Assembly: GCA_012522335.1 (NCBI GenBank)
Contig: JAAYKP010000155.1
Location: forward strand, 1-43,984
Direction of reading: 5' to 3'
From: Bacillota bacterium
Lineage (GTDB): Bacteria > Bacillota > Dethiobacteria > Dethiobacterales > Dethiobacteraceae
DNA length: 43,984 nucleotides
Shown: piece after piece, positions 8,884 through 16,412 of the stretch
Layout: every line of letters begins with the position of its first letter
Position numbering within the stretch: the stretch's first letter is position 1
Notes under the pieces: model-generated
Databases searched by the model: none
What the model was told of the DNA's origin: nothing
What the model saw: only the letters and a program-made list of their open reading frames with translations
Position numbers and translations under genes: made by a program

Positions 8884-9528
8884 ATGACTTGGGTTGATAT
8901 GGCTGCCTTGACATTAATCCTTTGGGGCGCGGTACAAGGCTATCTTAAAGGCTTTCCTGCGGCCTTATTGCGCTTGTTAACTGTCATGACGGCCCTTGCT
9001 GCGGCGGTATTTTTGGCCGACCCCTTAGCTGTTTATATGCAAAATGAATGGCGGTTGGAAGCAGTATTTGTCGATTGGCTGCATAAAGTGGGAAAAACCG
9101 CCATTCCTGTCACACAGCCCGGAGGGTCGGGGATTGTCCTGCCCCCTCTTTCCGCCCCGCTGCTGCGCAGCTTAATGCCCGAACTGGCGCTTTTGCCTGC
9201 CCTCAGTACCCGGGAACAGATGCTGTCTCTCTTAGCCGCACTGGCTGTACGCCTGTTGGCGCTGCTCCTGGCACTGTTCTTTTGCCTGGCTTTAAACCGC
9301 TTTATGTGGCAGAATAAAAACAGCGGCCGCAGCCGTCAGCAGGCAGAATGGCTGCGGCTGGCCGGTTTAATGGCAGGCGCAGTTAACGGACTGCTCTTTG
9401 CTTTGGCAGTCTGTCTGGTGGTTGATGCCTGCTCCCTTTTTGCCGGCCCCCAGCCTCTGCTTAACGATTTGGCCGCTTCATATTTAGCCAGGACGGCCGC
9501 TTTTCTGGTACAGCAGCTTGCCGTTTAG
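8884..9528 (+). CDS. CvpA-like integral membrane protein
   Basis: 214 residues from ATG 8884 (GGAGGGCAGAAGG just before it); the frame is open further upstream to 8788 without a ribosome site. The N-terminus MTWVDMAALTLILWGAVQGYLKGF is the CvpA/colicin V production protein pattern (aspartate, hydrophobic helix, G-x-x-KG). Further hydrophobic helices cover about 31-49, 118-141 and 165-187. CvpA-family proteins are implicated in membrane processes; the molecular function is not known. Divergent from yyaC across 132 bases. The middle loop is proline-rich (LPPLSAPLLRSLMPELALLPAL). Confidence 0.7.
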   Translation: MTWVDMAALTLILWGAVQGYLKGFPAALLRLLTVMTALAAAVFLADPLAVYMQNEWRLEAVFVDWLHKVGKTAIPVTQPGGSGIVLPPLSAPLLRSLMPELALLPALSTREQMLSLLAALAVRLLALLLALFFCLALNRFMWQNKNSGRSRQQAEWLRLAGLMAGAVNGLLFALAVCLVVDACSLFAGPQPLLNDLAASYLARTAAFLVQQLAV

Positions 9529-9695
9529 CCACAATCTGACAGCAGTAGTGGCAATATATACAAGTATAGATATCCTGTGGGAAGCAGCTGCCGTCAAGGA
9601 AACTGCCATCTTCAGCAAGTTGTTGCAGGATTTTTTTGCGCAGGGACAGAATATACTAGATAATGTAATGAATATTGAGGAAAAGGTGGTAAATC

Positions 9696-10346
9696 ATGCG
9701 CATAATCTTACTAGGCCCTCCCGGTGCCGGAAAAGGAACACAAGCGGAACGTTTAGTAAAAAAATATAATATACCTCATATCTCCACAGGAGATATTCTG
9801 CGTTCAGCCATCAAAGACGGAACGGAACTGGGTCTGCAGGCAAAGGAATATATGGACCAGGGACAGTTGGTACCAGACGAGCTGGTAGTGGACATTGTTA
9901 AAGAAAGACTAACGCAGCCGGATACGCAGCATGGTTTCTTACTTGATGGTTTCCCCCGGACAGTGGCGCAGGCTGAGGCCTTAGATGCTAATTTGCAAGC
10001 GCTCAACGCTCCCCTGACAGCTGTCCTGAATGTTGATGTGGCAGAAGAAGAGCTGATTGAGCGGTTAACGGGCCGGCGCGTCTGCAGGGCCTGCGGCTCC
10101 ACCTACCATATTCGCTTTAATCCTCCTACAGTGCGCAGTGTTTGTGATAAATGCGGCGGCGAGCTGTATCAGCGTTCAGATGACACCGTGGAAACGGTTA
10201 AGCAGCGTTTAGCCGTTTATCGACAGCAGACGGCACCTTTAATAGATTATTATCGTGAACAGGGAATTTTATTTACAGTGGACGGCGCTCAGGAAATAGA
10301 TGCGGTTTTCCAGGAAATTACCGCTATTCTCAATCAGCAGCAGTGA
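9696..10346 (+). CDS. adk: Adenylate kinase with zinc-binding lid
   Basis: Catalyses ATP + AMP = 2 ADP in the cytoplasm. Seen: P-loop [10 protein letters not shown] (residues 7-16), AMP-binding [10 protein letters not shown] and [22 protein letters not shown], and a second Cys pair CDKCGG, giving the four-cysteine zinc lid typical of Gram-positive long-form Adk. 216 residues, normal. The ribosome site AAAGGTGGT precedes ATG 9696. Unusual context: Bacillota adk normally lies between secY and map in the ribosomal protein operon; here it stands alone between a CvpA-like gene and DUF951. It may be the relocated only copy or a second one. Confidence 0.94.
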   Translation: MRIILLGPPGAGKGTQAERLVKKYNIPHISTGDILRSAIKDGTELGLQAKEYMDQGQLVPDELVVDIVKERLTQPDTQHGFLLDGFPRTVAQAEALDANLQALNAPLTAVLNVDVAEEELIERLTGRRVCRACGSTYHIRFNPPTVRSVCDKCGGELYQRSDDTVETVKQRLAVYRQQTAPLIDYYREQGILFTVDGAQEIDAVFQEITAILNQQQ

Positions 10347-10659
10347 TCAGTTTCGCAAAGCAGGGTGATGGTCCGCCGCAGCATCTTTTATCAGGAAACC
10401 TTGCCCGAACCACAGTAGAGGATTTTTTCTAGACTTATTTGCCGGCCTGGGGTTCGCAGCTATTATTGAGCATGCTAATGATTGTGCCTACCCGCCTTGC
10501 TTTGCGTTTTGGTCACCCTGTAGTGTTAATTATTACCAATGGCCAGGAAGGGTCTGTCTGCTTTATTACCGGAAGGCAAGGCCAAATACTCCTGGCATTA
10601 TTATTTGCACTGTTTTGACCATGTTGTTTAATCATGAGTAGAGTGAGGGGGAGAATCAC
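10347..10659. other. Gap after adk with a possible short open frame
   Basis: This 313-base gap has no recognisable gene. An open frame of 48 codons at 10472-10618 (ATG; in-frame TTG at 10439) encodes a peptide beginning MLMIVPTRLALRFGHPVV and ending in a hydrophobic stretch LLALLFALF. No ribosome site precedes either start and I do not recognise the product. It could be a gene remnant or chance. Confidence 0.3.
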
Positions 10660-10836
10660 GTGACAGATTTTGCAGTTGGTGAACAAGTGAGGATGAAAAA
10701 AAAGCATCCCTGCGGGGGTGATATCTGGACCATCATTCGCGTTGGTATGGATTTTCGGATCAAATGTACCAACTGTGGCCGTAGTCTTATGATCCCCCGC
10801 AGCAAATTTGAAAAAAGTGTGCGTGAACGTCTTTAA
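10660..10836 (+). CDS. DUF951 small zinc-ribbon-like protein
   Basis: 58 residues from GTG 10660, with GAGGGGGAG at 10646-10654 as ribosome site. The sequence begins MTDFAVGEQVRMKKKHPCGG and contains IRVGMDFRIKC, TNCGRSLMIPRSKFEKSV. The pattern KKxHPCG...IKCxxCGRxxMxPRxxFEK is diagnostic of DUF951 (YyzM-like). The three cysteines and the His suggest a metal site, possibly nucleic-acid binding, but no function is established. In Clostridia and Bacilli it usually sits immediately upstream of rpsF or ychF, as here. Confidence 0.9.
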   Translation: MTDFAVGEQVRMKKKHPCGGDIWTIIRVGMDFRIKCTNCGRSLMIPRSKFEKSVRERL

Positions 10837-10849
10837 TTGCTGACGAGAC

Positions 10850-10878
10850 TTGTCAGCGCAATTTGAGTATGATACTAT
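10850..10878 (+). promoter_or_regulatory. SigA-type promoter of the rpsF-ssb-rpsR operon
   Basis: TTGTCA (10850-10855), exactly 17 bases, TACTAT (10873-10878). Transcription would start near 10885, about 60 bases before rpsF. Confidence 0.75.
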
Positions 10879-10895
10879 ATAGGTTGTACTTCCCT

Positions 10896-10916
10896 GCTCC
10901 CGCCGTCAGCGGGGGC
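10896..10916 (+). promoter_or_regulatory. Leader hairpin upstream of rpsF (candidate S6:S18 autoregulatory element)
   Basis: GCTCCCGC / GCGGGGGC forms an 8-bp stem (one G-U pair) around the 5-base loop CGTCA. It lies in the predicted 5' leader, 14 bases before the GGAGGAGG ribosome site. Many bacteria carry an mRNA structure here that the S6:S18 protein complex binds to repress the operon; the hairpin position fits, and a CCG sits at the loop edge (10902-10904 region). Assignment to that motif is an inference. Confidence 0.5.
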
Positions 10917-10946
10917 CAAAGTCCAGAGGGAGGAGGTGAATAGGCC

Positions 10947-11237
10947 ATGATTAAGTACGAAACCATGTTTATTTTAAAACCGGGTCAGGAAGACGACGCC
11001 TACCAGGCAGTTGTGGAGAAGTTTACCACACTGATTACTGACCAGGGTGGAGAAGTGACAAATGTTAATCACATGGGACGCCGCAAACTGGCCTATGAGG
11101 TAAGGAAGAAGTTCCGTGAGGGGTACTATGTACTCATTCATTACACTGCTGAACCCAGTGTAACTGCTGAGCTGGAGCGGAACTTTAAGATTTCCGATGA
11201 TGTTATTCGCTACCTCATTGTTAAAGAGGAAGAATAA
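10947..11237 (+). CDS. rpsF: 30S ribosomal protein S6
   Basis: 96 residues: [26 protein letters not shown], the central [26 protein letters not shown] and the C-terminal [15 protein letters not shown] cover the whole bS6 fold. It binds bS18 on the platform of the 30S subunit. The very strong ribosome site GAGGGAGGAGGTGA precedes the ATG. First gene of the rpsF-ssb-rpsR operon, 20 bases before ssb, behind a good promoter and a structured leader. Confidence 0.97.
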   Translation: MIKYETMFILKPGQEDDAYQAVVEKFTTLITDQGGEVTNVNHMGRRKLAYEVRKKFREGYYVLIHYTAEPSVTAELERNFKISDDVIRYLIVKEEE

Positions 11238-11257
11238 GCGGGGATGGTGAGAGAAGA

Positions 11258-11647
11258 ATGCTAAACCGTGTTGTATTAATCGGTCGTTTAACCCGCGATC
11301 CGGAATTACGCTACACGTCGACCAACGGCATTGCTGTGGCCACTTTTACCCTGGCCGTAGACCGGCGTTTTACGCAGGGACAACAGCGTGAAGCTGATTT
11401 CATTCCCATTGTAACTTGGCGCGCTCAAGCGGAAAATTGTGCCAAGTATTTAGGTAAGGGAAGTTTGGTGGCGGTAGAAGGGCGTCTGCAGATACGCAGT
11501 TACGAAGATCGGGACGGACAGCGCCGTACCGCAGCGGAAGTTGTGGCAGACAGTGTACAATTCCTGGATAGAAGGGAAAAGCGTTCTTCCGATGATGTAC
11601 CTGTTTTTGACGATTCTCTGATTGGGGATGATGATGTGCCCTTTTAG
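11258..11647 (+). CDS. ssb: Single-stranded DNA-binding protein
   Basis: 129 residues. OB-fold N-terminus [39 protein letters not shown], the middle [33 protein letters not shown], and the acidic C-terminal tip [11 protein letters not shown], which is the conserved tail that recruits replication and repair partners. The linker between them is unusually short for a Bacillota SSB, which often reaches 150-170 residues. Sits in the standard rpsF-ssb-rpsR operon. Confidence 0.96.
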   Translation: MLNRVVLIGRLTRDPELRYTSTNGIAVATFTLAVDRRFTQGQQREADFIPIVTWRAQAENCAKYLGKGSLVAVEGRLQIRSYEDRDGQRRTAAEVVADSVQFLDRREKRSSDDVPVFDDSLIGDDDVPF

Positions 11648-11706
11648 GTAAGGGCTAACTATTCCCTCAGGAGTAAAGATTTGATGCACAGAGGAGGATT
11701 GAAGTA

Positions 11707-11937
11707 ATGCGAAGGGATCGCGGTCGCAGAGGCAGGCGTAAAGTCTGCAGCTTCTGCGTTGATAAAGTCGAACATATCGACTATAAAGCAACAAATAAGT
11801 TAACACGCTATGTTACCGAAAGAGGCAAAATTTTGCCGCGTCGTATTTCCGGTAACTGTGCCAAACATCAAAGGCAGTTAACAAAAGCCATCAAAAGAGC
11901 CCGCAATATTGCTTTACTGCCCTACACAGCTGAATAA
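11707..11937 (+). CDS. rpsR: 30S ribosomal protein S18
   Basis: 76 residues: basic N-terminus [17 protein letters not shown], then [49 protein letters not shown], the complete bS18 core. It retains three Cys (KVCSFC and GNC), so with HQR it may be the zinc-type C+ paralog of S18. The ribosome site AGAGGAGG precedes the start. Last gene of the operon, followed by a hairpin terminator. Confidence 0.97.
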   Translation: MRRDRGRRGRRKVCSFCVDKVEHIDYKATNKLTRYVTERGKILPRRISGNCAKHQRQLTKAIKRARNIALLPYTAE

Positions 11938-11951
11938 GCTGCTGCATAAAC

Positions 11952-11980
11952 AAAAGCGTCCGTTTTCGGGCGCTTTATCT
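11952..11980 (+). terminator. Terminator of the rpsF-ssb-rpsR operon
   Basis: AAAGCGTCCG / CGGGCGCTTT (10 bp stem with one T-G pair, TTTT loop) then ATCTT. The stem is strong and the T tract short. Confidence 0.75.
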
Positions 11981-12070
11981 TACTGTGCCAACATGCGCTC
12001 ACAGCAGAGTCTGGCTGGACTCTGCCGCAGCCGGGGCCGGTGCAGGCGGCGGAAGACAAAAACTAGCAGA

Positions 12071-12123
12071 CTGTACAATTTTTTGCGGCAGGAGATTCTC
12101 ATCCTTGTGCAGAAGTTGTACAG
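12071..12123. repeat. Spaced inverted repeat in the rplI leader
   Basis: CTGTACAA (12071-12078) and its exact complement TTGTACAG (12116-12123) flank 37 bases just before rplI. It could form a long-range leader stem. Role unknown. Confidence 0.5.
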
Positions 12124-12155
12124 CACTTACTGCTGCTGTCGCTAAGGGAGGTATG

Positions 12156-12611
12156 ATGAAAGTGAAAGTTATTTTACAGCAGGATGTGAAATCACTGGGA
12201 AAAAAAGGTGAAGTCAAGGAAGTAGCTGAAGGCTACGCCCGTAATTATTTGCTCCCGCGTGGCTTGGCGGTAGAAGCGACGGGGGGACATTTAAAGCAGC
12301 TGCAGCAGCGCCAACAAAGAAAAGCGGACAAGCAGGCCAGGGAATTGGCAGCTGCTCAGCAAACGGCGGCCAAAATTTCCGGCCTGGAGCTTGAGATCGG
12401 CATGCGCGTAGGAGAAAATGGACGCCTCTTTGGTTCTGTCACCAGCAGCGATTTGACTGCTGCCCTGGCCCAAAAGGGTATTAAAGTAGATAAAAGAAAA
12501 ATCGAACTCCCGGAACCGATCAAAAGTCTCGGTAGTTACCCTTTGCGTATCAAACTGCATCCGGAAGTAGAGGCCAAGCTAACGGTTAAAGTAGTGGCAG
12601 CCTCTAAATAA
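12156..12611 (+). CDS. rplI: 50S ribosomal protein L9
   Basis: 151 residues from ATG 12156 (ATG 12153 also possible; GGGAGG at 12146-12151). The N-terminal domain [42 protein letters not shown] is the rRNA-binding L9 signature, followed by the long connecting helix (about 41-75) and a C-terminal domain containing [13 protein letters not shown] and [24 protein letters not shown]. An open frame running upstream to 11985 has no ribosome site and non-L9 sequence, so it is not part of the protein. In related genomes a gdpP-like phosphodiesterase gene often lies just upstream; here there is none. Confidence 0.96.
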   Translation: MKVKVILQQDVKSLGKKGEVKEVAEGYARNYLLPRGLAVEATGGHLKQLQQRQQRKADKQARELAAAQQTAAKISGLELEIGMRVGENGRLFGSVTSSDLTAALAQKGIKVDKRKIELPEPIKSLGSYPLRIKLHPEVEAKLTVKVVAASK

Positions 12612-12627
12612 GCATCAGGAGTAAAAG

Positions 12628-14553
12628 ATGGAGAAATCAGTAACAACAAGTACAGCAGCACCGGACCCAGGTTTAGCGGAGCAGGAACAATATAAAAAAG
12701 AAATTAATGCACTGTATGCATTGCTGGCTCAGCTGCTTGGGGCTGAGCGCTTAATTCTTAAGGCAGGTAAATTAGAAGCATTGTCAATGCTGCGTTCCCG
12801 CCAACCGGCAGAGCGGCTGTTAGGACTGCAGAGAGTTATTTTAGAAAATCCCGTGCTTACAGCAGTACCTAGCGCAGAGCAAATTCCGCACATTTTGCAG
12901 CAGCTTTATGATGCATTGGCCGAGCAGATGGCGCGCCGCGCCGTGGAGGAAAATTTAGAGCGCAAAGTTGCGGAAAAGATGCAGGAAAAGCATGATGAAT
13001 ACCTGCAGGAAATGAAGCGGCAGCTGCTCAAAGAGCAGGGCGGACCGGAGAACCCACAGACTCTAAAAAAATATGCTCAGCTGGAAAAAATGAAGCATAA
13101 AAAACTTAACCGTTCTGCCCTTGATATTTTGCGCCCACAAACACTGGCAGAAATTGTCGGGCAGGAGACAGCTGTTACAGCTTTAATGGCCAAATTAGCG
13201 TCTCCCTATCCCCAGCATATTATCATTTATGGCCCACCGGGGGTAGGTAAGACTACAGCGGCCCGTTTAGCCTTAGAGGCGGCAAAACAGTTACAAGACA
13301 GTGCTTTTCAGCCGGATGCACCGTTCATAGAAGTTGACGGCAGTACTTTGCGCTGGGATCCGCGGGAAACTACCAACCCCTTGTTAGGGTCTGTGCATGA
13401 TCCTATTTATCAAGGGGCCAAACGCGACCTCATTGACGGGGGCGTACCGGAACCTAAACCCGGTTTGGTCACGGAAGCACATGGCGGTATTCTGTTTATC
13501 GATGAAATTGGTGAAATGGATCTCCATCTGCAGAGTAAACTGCTTAAGGTCTTGGAAGATAAAAAGGTAACCTTTGATTCAGCTTACTATGATCCTACTG
13601 ACCCTCAGGTACCGCAGTATATACACGACCTTTTTACAGACGGCGCTCCTGCTGATTTTATCCTCATTGGTGCTACTACCCGTGCGCCGGAGGAAATTAA
13701 TCCGGCTCTGCGCTCACGCTGTACGCCGGTATTTTTTGCCCCGCTGACGCCGCATGATATAGAAAAAATAGTGATGAATGCGGCGCAAAAGCTGGGAGTA
13801 AAGCTGGACCACGACGTGGCGGCTTTAATCGCCCTGCATACGACGGAAGGGCGGCAGGCAGTAAACCTGCTGGCCGATGCTTTTGGTCTGGCCCGCTACC
13901 GTCAACAGCAGACTGTGGAGCCGCTCATCACCAAAGAGTTGGTTTTGGAAACATTACGTGCCGGCCGCTACAGTCTGCAGGCCGGGAAAAAACCAACTTG
14001 TGGTGAACTGGTCGGTAAAACATACGGCCTGGGTGTCAGCGGCTTTAAGGGCAGTGTGCTGGAGATTGAAGCGGTTGCATTTCCAGCCGCTGCAGCCGGC
14101 AAAGGCAGGATACGCTTCAACGAAACGGCAGGCAGCATGGCCCGGGATTCTGTGTTTAATGCGGCTGCCGTCATTCGCCGACTCACCGGTGAAGATCTGC
14201 AGAATTATGATCTTCACGTTAATGTGATTGGCGGCGGACAGATTGACGGTCCCTCGGCCGGCTTAGCCATGCTGATAGTATTACTGAGTGCGCTCAAGGG
14301 CTGGCCGGTAGCCCAGGACACGGCAGTCACCGGAGAAATTTCTCTGCAGGGCTATGTGCGTCCTGTCGGCGGCATCCCCGAGAAGCTTTTTGGTGCCCGG
14401 CTGGCCGGCCTGCAGACAGTTGTTGTGCCCTATGAAAATAAAGCGGAAATACCACAGCTGCCGGGGATGCAGGTGATTCCTGTGAAAAGGGTGGAGGAGG
14501 CCTTACCGCTCTTTTTTAAAGGGCAGCAGGCACTAATAAAATTATCTTCCTAA
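12628..14553 (+). CDS. lonC: LonC-type ATP-dependent protease
   Basis: 641 residues, shorter than classical Lon because the large N-terminal LAN domain is absent. In order: a helical/coiled-coil N-terminal region (about 1-170), AAA+ domain with Walker A GPPGVGKT (about 202-209), a long insertion, Walker B GGILFIDEIGEMD (about 285-297), sensor GATTRAPEEINPALRSR, and a Lon peptidase domain. The catalytic Ser is in GGGQIDGPSAGLAM (about 540) and the Lys in VGGIPEKLFGA (about 584). Lon of this type between rplI and dnaB is the usual LonC position in Clostridia. Its substrates here are unknown. It is 16 bases after rplI and 25 before dnaB. Confidence 0.88.
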   Translation: MEKSVTTSTAAPDPGLAEQEQYKKEINALYALLAQLLGAERLILKAGKLEALSMLRSRQPAERLLGLQRVILENPVLTAVPSAEQIPHILQQLYDALAEQMARRAVEENLERKVAEKMQEKHDEYLQEMKRQLLKEQGGPENPQTLKKYAQLEKMKHKKLNRSALDILRPQTLAEIVGQETAVTALMAKLASPYPQHIIIYGPPGVGKTTAARLALEAAKQLQDSAFQPDAPFIEVDGSTLRWDPRETTNPLLGSVHDPIYQGAKRDLIDGGVPEPKPGLVTEAHGGILFIDEIGEMDLHLQSKLLKVLEDKKVTFDSAYYDPTDPQVPQYIHDLFTDGAPADFILIGATTRAPEEINPALRSRCTPVFFAPLTPHDIEKIVMNAAQKLGVKLDHDVAALIALHTTEGRQAVNLLADAFGLARYRQQQTVEPLITKELVLETLRAGRYSLQAGKKPTCGELVGKTYGLGVSGFKGSVLEIEAVAFPAAAAGKGRIRFNETAGSMARDSVFNAAAVIRRLTGEDLQNYDLHVNVIGGGQIDGPSAGLAMLIVLLSALKGWPVAQDTAVTGEISLQGYVRPVGGIPEKLFGARLAGLQTVVVPYENKAEIPQLPGMQVIPVKRVEEALPLFFKGQQALIKLSS

Positions 14554-14578
14554 TATATGTGCGAAAGGGGTGTACCCT

Positions 14579-15925
14579 GTGAGCGGGATGATGGAAAGAG
14601 TACCCCCGCAAAACATAGAAGCTGAGCAGTCGGTTTTAGGCTCCATGCTGATCGACCGTGATGCCATCATTACGGCAGCGGAGATGCTTAAGCCGTCTGA
14701 CTTTTATCGCGACGGTCATCAAAAAATTTTTACGGCCATGCTCGCGCTGGCGGAACGGAATGAGCCCGTTGATCTCATTACTTTAGCCGAGGAGCTGGAG
14801 CAGCAGAAGCAGCTGGAAGCCATAGGCGGCCTGCCTTATTTAACTACTTTGGCCAACCTTGTACCTACAGCCGCCAATATTGGCTATTATGCCAAAATTG
14901 TGCAGGAAAAAGCCGTGCTGCGGGCCATGATTCATGCGGCCACCGGCATTGTGTCACGCTGTTTTGAAGCTAACGAGCCGCTGGAAGAAATTATTGATGA
15001 GGCCGAAAAAACAATTTTTGAAATATCGCAGCGCTCAACGCCCCAAGGCTTTGCCAGTATGAAAGATCTGCTGAAAAGCGCCTTTGACAATATTGATAAG
15101 CTGTGGGGCAATAAGGGCGGCGTTACCGGCGTGCCTACAGGTTTTCACGATTTAGACAGCATTACCTGCGGTCTGCAAAATTCAGATTTAATCATTATCG
15201 CCGCGCGGCCTAGTATGGGCAAGACTACGCTGGCTTTAAACATTGCCCAGCATATTGCCGTCAACGAAAAACTGCCGGTAGCTATTTTCTCTTTAGAAAT
15301 GTCCAAGGAGCAGTTGGTGCAGCGTATGCTTTGCGCGCAGGCAGATCTTGATGCCCAGCGCCTGCGCCGCGGTTATTTGAAGGACGAAGATTATCCTAAA
15401 TTAACCCGCGCTGCCGGTCCCTTGGCGGAAGCCCCTTTGTTTATTGACGATACAGCAGCCCTTTCCGTAATGGAAATGCGGGCCAAAGCCCGGCGCTTAA
15501 AGGCTGAACATGGTTTGGCAGCCATTTTTATTGATTATCTGCAGTTAATGCGCGGCAGCGGCCGCTTTGAAAACAGGCAGCAGGAAATATCCGGCATTTC
15601 CCGCTCTTTGAAAGCTTTAGCCAAAGAATTGGAAGTACCGGTGGTGGCCTTGTCTCAGCTGTCGCGGGCGGTAGAACAGCGGGAGAAAAAACGGCCTATC
15701 CTCAGTGATTTACTGGAATCAGGCGGCATTGAAGCCAATGCTGATGTAGTAGCGTTTATTTACCGTGAGGGCTATTACAATCCCAATATGGAAAATCGTC
15801 ATCAGACGGAAATCATTATCGCCAAACAGCGTAACGGTCCTGTCGGCACTATTAATCTTTACTTTAAAGAAAGCCACAATAAATTTCTTAATATAACGAC
15901 GGAGCATGCGGAACAGGCAGGCTAA
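14579..15925 (+). CDS. dnaB: Replicative DNA helicase DnaB (DnaC in Bacillus)
   Basis: Hexameric RecA-fold helicase at the replication fork. 448 residues from GTG 14579, chosen because AAAGGGG (14564-14570) is well spaced; GTG 14570 and ATG 14588/14591 are alternatives. Seen: N-terminal domain VPPQNIEAEQSVLGSMLID, Walker A ARPSMGKTT (about 208-216), IFSLEMSKEQLVQRMLC, FIDYLQLM (Walker B), ISRSLKALAKELEVPVVALSQLSRAVEQR and RPILSDLLESGGIEANADVVAFIYRE. Ends with IIAKQRNGPVGTINLYF, so it is complete. Probably the last gene of the rplI-lonC-dnaB unit. Confidence 0.97.
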   Translation: MSGMMERVPPQNIEAEQSVLGSMLIDRDAIITAAEMLKPSDFYRDGHQKIFTAMLALAERNEPVDLITLAEELEQQKQLEAIGGLPYLTTLANLVPTAANIGYYAKIVQEKAVLRAMIHAATGIVSRCFEANEPLEEIIDEAEKTIFEISQRSTPQGFASMKDLLKSAFDNIDKLWGNKGGVTGVPTGFHDLDSITCGLQNSDLIIIAARPSMGKTTLALNIAQHIAVNEKLPVAIFSLEMSKEQLVQRMLCAQADLDAQRLRRGYLKDEDYPKLTRAAGPLAEAPLFIDDTAALSVMEMRAKARRLKAEHGLAAIFIDYLQLMRGSGRFENRQQEISGISRSLKALAKELEVPVVALSQLSRAVEQREKKRPILSDLLESGGIEANADVVAFIYREGYYNPNMENRHQTEIIIAKQRNGPVGTINLYFKESHNKFLNITTEHAEQAG

Positions 15926-16012
15926 TGCGGCGCGTGCAGTAAAGACACTGCGGCGCTGCCGCAGGCCGTTGTGCCGCCGGTCACAGGCGGATTGTTATGT
16001 TAAATTTCACCA

Positions 16013-16041
16013 TTGACATTAAACAGAGAATATAGTATCAT
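16013..16041 (+). promoter_or_regulatory. Promoter of the tRNA-Lys/tRNA-Glu unit
   Basis: Perfect TTGACA (16013-16018), 17 bases, TATCAT (16036-16041), about 20 bases before the first tRNA. Confidence 0.8.
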
Positions 16042-16061
16042 AATGACCCGTAAGACATTTC

Positions 16062-16137
16062 GAGCCATTAGCTCAGTCGGTAGAGCACCTGACTTTTAAT
16101 CAGGGTGTCCCGCGTTCGAGTCGCGGATGGCTCACCA
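16062..16137 (+). tRNA. tRNA-Lys (anticodon TTT)
   Basis: 76 bases with encoded CCA. Acceptor GAGCCAT/ATGGCTC, D arm GCTC/GAGC, anticodon stem CCTGA/TCAGG around CTTTTAA (anticodon TTT), T arm CCGCG-TTCGAGT-CGCGG. All stems pair. Confidence 0.97.
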
Positions 16138-16141
16138 TTAC

Positions 16142-16216
16142 GGCCCCTTGGTCAAGCGGTTAAGACACCGCCCTTTCACGGCGGTAACGCGGGTTCGAGT
16201 CCCGCAGGGGTCACCA
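16142..16216 (+). tRNA. tRNA-Glu (anticodon TTC)
   Basis: 75 bases with encoded CCA, four bases after tRNA-Lys. Acceptor GGCCCCT/AGGGGTC, anticodon stem CCGCC/GGCGG around CTTTCAC (anticodon TTC), T arm GCGGG-TTCGAGT-CCCGC. Confidence 0.97.
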
Positions 16217-16226
16217 GCTTATAATT

Positions 16227-16256
16227 AAGAGACCTTAACAGGTCTCTTTTTTTTTT
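16227..16256 (+). terminator. Terminator after the tRNA pair
   Basis: AAGAGACC / GGTCTCTT (8 bp, 6-base loop) then a run of T. A canonical intrinsic terminator. Confidence 0.92.
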
Positions 16257-16268
16257 AGTTTTTTTAAG

Positions 16269-16293
16269 AAAAGTTAATATTTCCTTAACTTTT
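16269..16293. repeat. AT-rich inverted repeat upstream of the M23 gene
   Basis: AAAAGTTAA (16269-16277) and TTAACTTTT (16285-16293), perfect 9-bp arms around 7 bases. Possibly an operator or a weak second hairpin; the rest of the 16,257-16,412 gap shows nothing clear. Confidence 0.45.
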
Positions 16294-16412
16294 AGCAGGA
16301 ATTTAAAAATGCGTGCCGAATATACATAGAGCTTTAGTGTCACCAGGTTCATGATGCTTAACAGCTTTTCATAAGTGCCCCGGACAAAGTTTACCTAGCG
16401 TGAGGTGATTAA

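Noticed and set aside
9518-9769. 83-codon open frame overlapping the start of adk
   Set aside because: It runs out of frame across the adk P-loop region, lacks a ribosome site and has no recognisable family.
11985-12155. Open frame extending rplI by 57 codons upstream
   Set aside because: No ribosome site at its start and the sequence does not resemble L9; ATG 12153/12156 is well placed behind GGGAGG.
13877-14227. Long alternative-frame and antisense open frames inside lonC and dnaB
   Set aside because: They are shadows of strongly conserved coding sequence with complete Lon and DnaB motifs in the main frame.
16269-16293. AAAAGTTAA-N7-TTAACTTTT as a second terminator for the tRNA unit
   Set aside because: The arms are nearly all A/T, so the hairpin is weak, and a strong terminator already lies just upstream. 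It is kept only as a repeat.
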